Source: Actinomycetes bacterium (GTDB lineage Bacteria; Actinomycetota; Coriobacteriia; WRKU01; WQUG01). Taken from it: a DNA stretch of 5,499 nt. Below are positions 4,695 through 5,499 of this stretch, in pieces. The translations under genes and the position numbers were made by a program. The notes under the pieces were generated by a model that was given only the letters and a program-made list of their open reading frames with translations, did not search any database and had not been told where the DNA came from. The DNA lies in NCBI GenBank assembly GCA_031268615.1, contig JAIRWZ010000057.1, forward strand, positions 1-5,499. Reading direction: 5' to 3'. The stretch's first letter is position 1. Each line of letters starts with the position of its first letter.

Positions 4695-4699
4695 TGCCT

Positions 4700-5499
4700 T
4701 TAGCGTATGAGGGGGTATATTGCCGCGGTGATGGCGGCGGCGGTGCGGGGGTTGTTCATCGTGTAAAGGTGGATGCCGTCAACGCCGGACTCTACCAGAC
4801 GGGCGATTTGCGTGATGGCATAGTCGATGCCCGCGTCGTGCAGAGACGCGTCGTCGTCGCCATGGCGGGCAATCATGTCGCGAAAGGCCGGGGGCTGGCT
4901 GGCGCCGCAGAGACTCAGCATGCGCTGGACTTGGCGGACGTTGGTCACCGGCATGATTCCGGCCTGAATGGGGACGTCAATACCGGCATGGCGCGCGCGG
5001 TCGAGGAAGGCCCAGAACAGGTCGTTGTCGAAAAACAGCTGCGTGATGAGCTGGGTGACGCCGCTTTCCACTTTCAGACACAGGGCGCGCAGGTCAGCGG
5101 CAGGAGACGCGGCTTCTGGGTGGGTCTCCGGATAACAAGCGCCGATGATGTTGAACGGCGTGCCGGGCTGGGCGGTCACCCAGGCGGCCAGGTCAGAGGC
5201 GTGGGCGAACTGTCCGGTCTGCTGGACGCCGGGGGTACGGTCGCCGCGCAGGACCAGAATGTTTTCGATACGATGGGCGCGCAGACGGTGCAGCAGACTG
5301 ACCACCTCGTCGCGGGTCAGGTTGATACCGGGCAGGTGGGCGACAGATTCGATACCGTAGCGGTTGCGCACCAGCGAGGCGATTTCGACCGTGTTGGCAG
5401 CGGTGGCGGCTCCCCCACCGGCGCCGTAGGTCACCGAAATGTAGTCGGGCTCCAGGCGCGATAGCTCATCGACCGCCTGATAGACGACTTCGATGGGCG
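4700..5499 (-). CDS. metF: 5,10-methylenetetrahydrofolate reductase, N-terminus beyond window
   Basis: Flavoprotein that reduces 5,10-methylenetetrahydrofolate to 5-methyltetrahydrofolate, the methyl donor for methionine synthesis; a cytoplasmic FAD-dependent TIM barrel. The minus strand from the window edge gives 266 residues ending in TAA at 4702-4700. Family motifs in order (fragment numbering): ISVTYGAGG (about 20-28), AHLPGINLTRDE, NILVLRGDRT with the FAD/folate-region Asp at 86, GACYPETHPEA, GVTQLITQLFFD with the substrate-binding Gln at 153, VPIQAGIMPVTN and GIHLYTMN (245-248). Roughly 30 N-terminal residues, including the catalytic Glu of the first strand, lie off the right edge. The GTG at 5434 is an internal valine codon, not the start. 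The gene converges on the toxin-antitoxin operon, separated by the long inverted repeat. Confident family call; whether the enzyme prefers NADH or another donor is not visible. Confidence 0.95.
   Translation of the reverse strand, partial: PIEVVYQAVDELSRLEPDYISVTYGAGGGAATAANTVEIASLVRNRYGIESVAHLPGINLTRDEVVSLLHRLRAHRIENILVLRGDRTPGVQQTGQFAHASDLAAWVTAQPGTPFNIIGACYPETHPEAASPAADLRALCLKVESGVTQLITQLFFDNDLFWAFLDRARHAGIDVPIQAGIMPVTNVRQVQRMLSLCGASQPPAFRDMIARHGDDDASLHDAGIDYAITQIARLVESGVDGIHLYTMNNPRTAAAITAAIYPLIR

Larger units (their letters stand above)
4634..4696. terminator. Long inverted repeat between convergent genes, probable bidirectional terminator
   Basis: Bases 4636-4653 and 4677-4694 are perfectly complementary over 18 bp. 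A further G-T and C-G pair outside (4634-4635 with 4695-4696) gives a near 20-bp stem around a 23-base loop. The hairpin fills the 68-bp gap between the toxin stop (4631) and the metF stop (4700). The arms are two facing copies of the interspersed repeat. On the plus strand the stem is followed by the modestly T-rich TGCCTTTAG. The position suggests transcription termination from both sides, but the U tracts are weak. Confidence 0.6.

Noticed and set aside
4931..4950. Possible further degenerate repeat (GGACGTTGGTCACC) in metF
   Set aside because: Only the first six bases match the core in register, which is expected by chance; the similarity after that is out of register.
4676..5464. Long plus-strand open frame of about 262 codons antisense to metF
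   Set aside because: The minus strand carries unmistakable MetF motifs across the same bases. The plus-strand product is a Gly/Val/Arg-rich shadow typical of antisense frames in GC-rich genes, and its first codons are only a reading of the repeat (MDVLTS).

Overview
The window reads as ordinary bacterial chromosome: about 60% GC by eye, dense, and housekeeping in content. It carries a methionyl-tRNA synthetase gene (metG, minus strand, 3' end off the left edge), a divergent isochorismatase/nicotinamidase-like hydrolase gene, a long-form threonine synthase gene (thrC, plus strand), a two-gene type II toxin-antitoxin module of the YefM/Phd plus RelE/ParE kind, and a convergent methylenetetrahydrofolate reductase gene (metF, minus strand, 5' end off the right edge). 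No phage, transposase, rRNA, tRNA or CRISPR array is visible. The host cannot be named from sequence alone. The MetRS and ThrC types and a possibly leaderless thrC transcript would fit a Chloroflexota-like lineage, but that is a weak inference.

Layout: metG occupies 1-1430. The 205-bp divergent spacer at 1431-1635 holds the metG ribosome-binding site, a -10 box and a structured hairpin just upstream of the hydrolase gene (1636-2172). A 235-bp spacer follows with a possible hairpin, a tandem pair of 17-bp direct repeats and a -10 box almost touching the thrC start. thrC runs 2408-3985. A compact spacer with an extended -10 promoter inside an inverted repeat leads into the antitoxin (4052-4324) and the overlapping toxin (4305-4631). 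The 68 bp between toxin and metF (4700-5499) is almost entirely one long inverted repeat.

The metabolic genes are thematically related but do not form one operon: MetF supplies methyl groups for methionine, MetRS charges methionine, and ThrC draws on the homoserine branch shared with methionine synthesis. The toxin-antitoxin pair looks more AT-rich than its neighbours and is probably a later arrival.

The most unusual signal is a short interspersed repeat with core TGGACGTACTCACTT. It occurs five times exactly: inside metG, downstream of the hydrolase gene, inside thrC, and as a facing inverted pair between toxin and metF. A sixth copy in thrC differs at two bases. The copies are irregularly spaced and unrelated to gene family. 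They sit both within coding loops and at gene ends. Density and placement resemble DNA uptake sequences or a very small dispersed repeat family. This is the item most worth following up.
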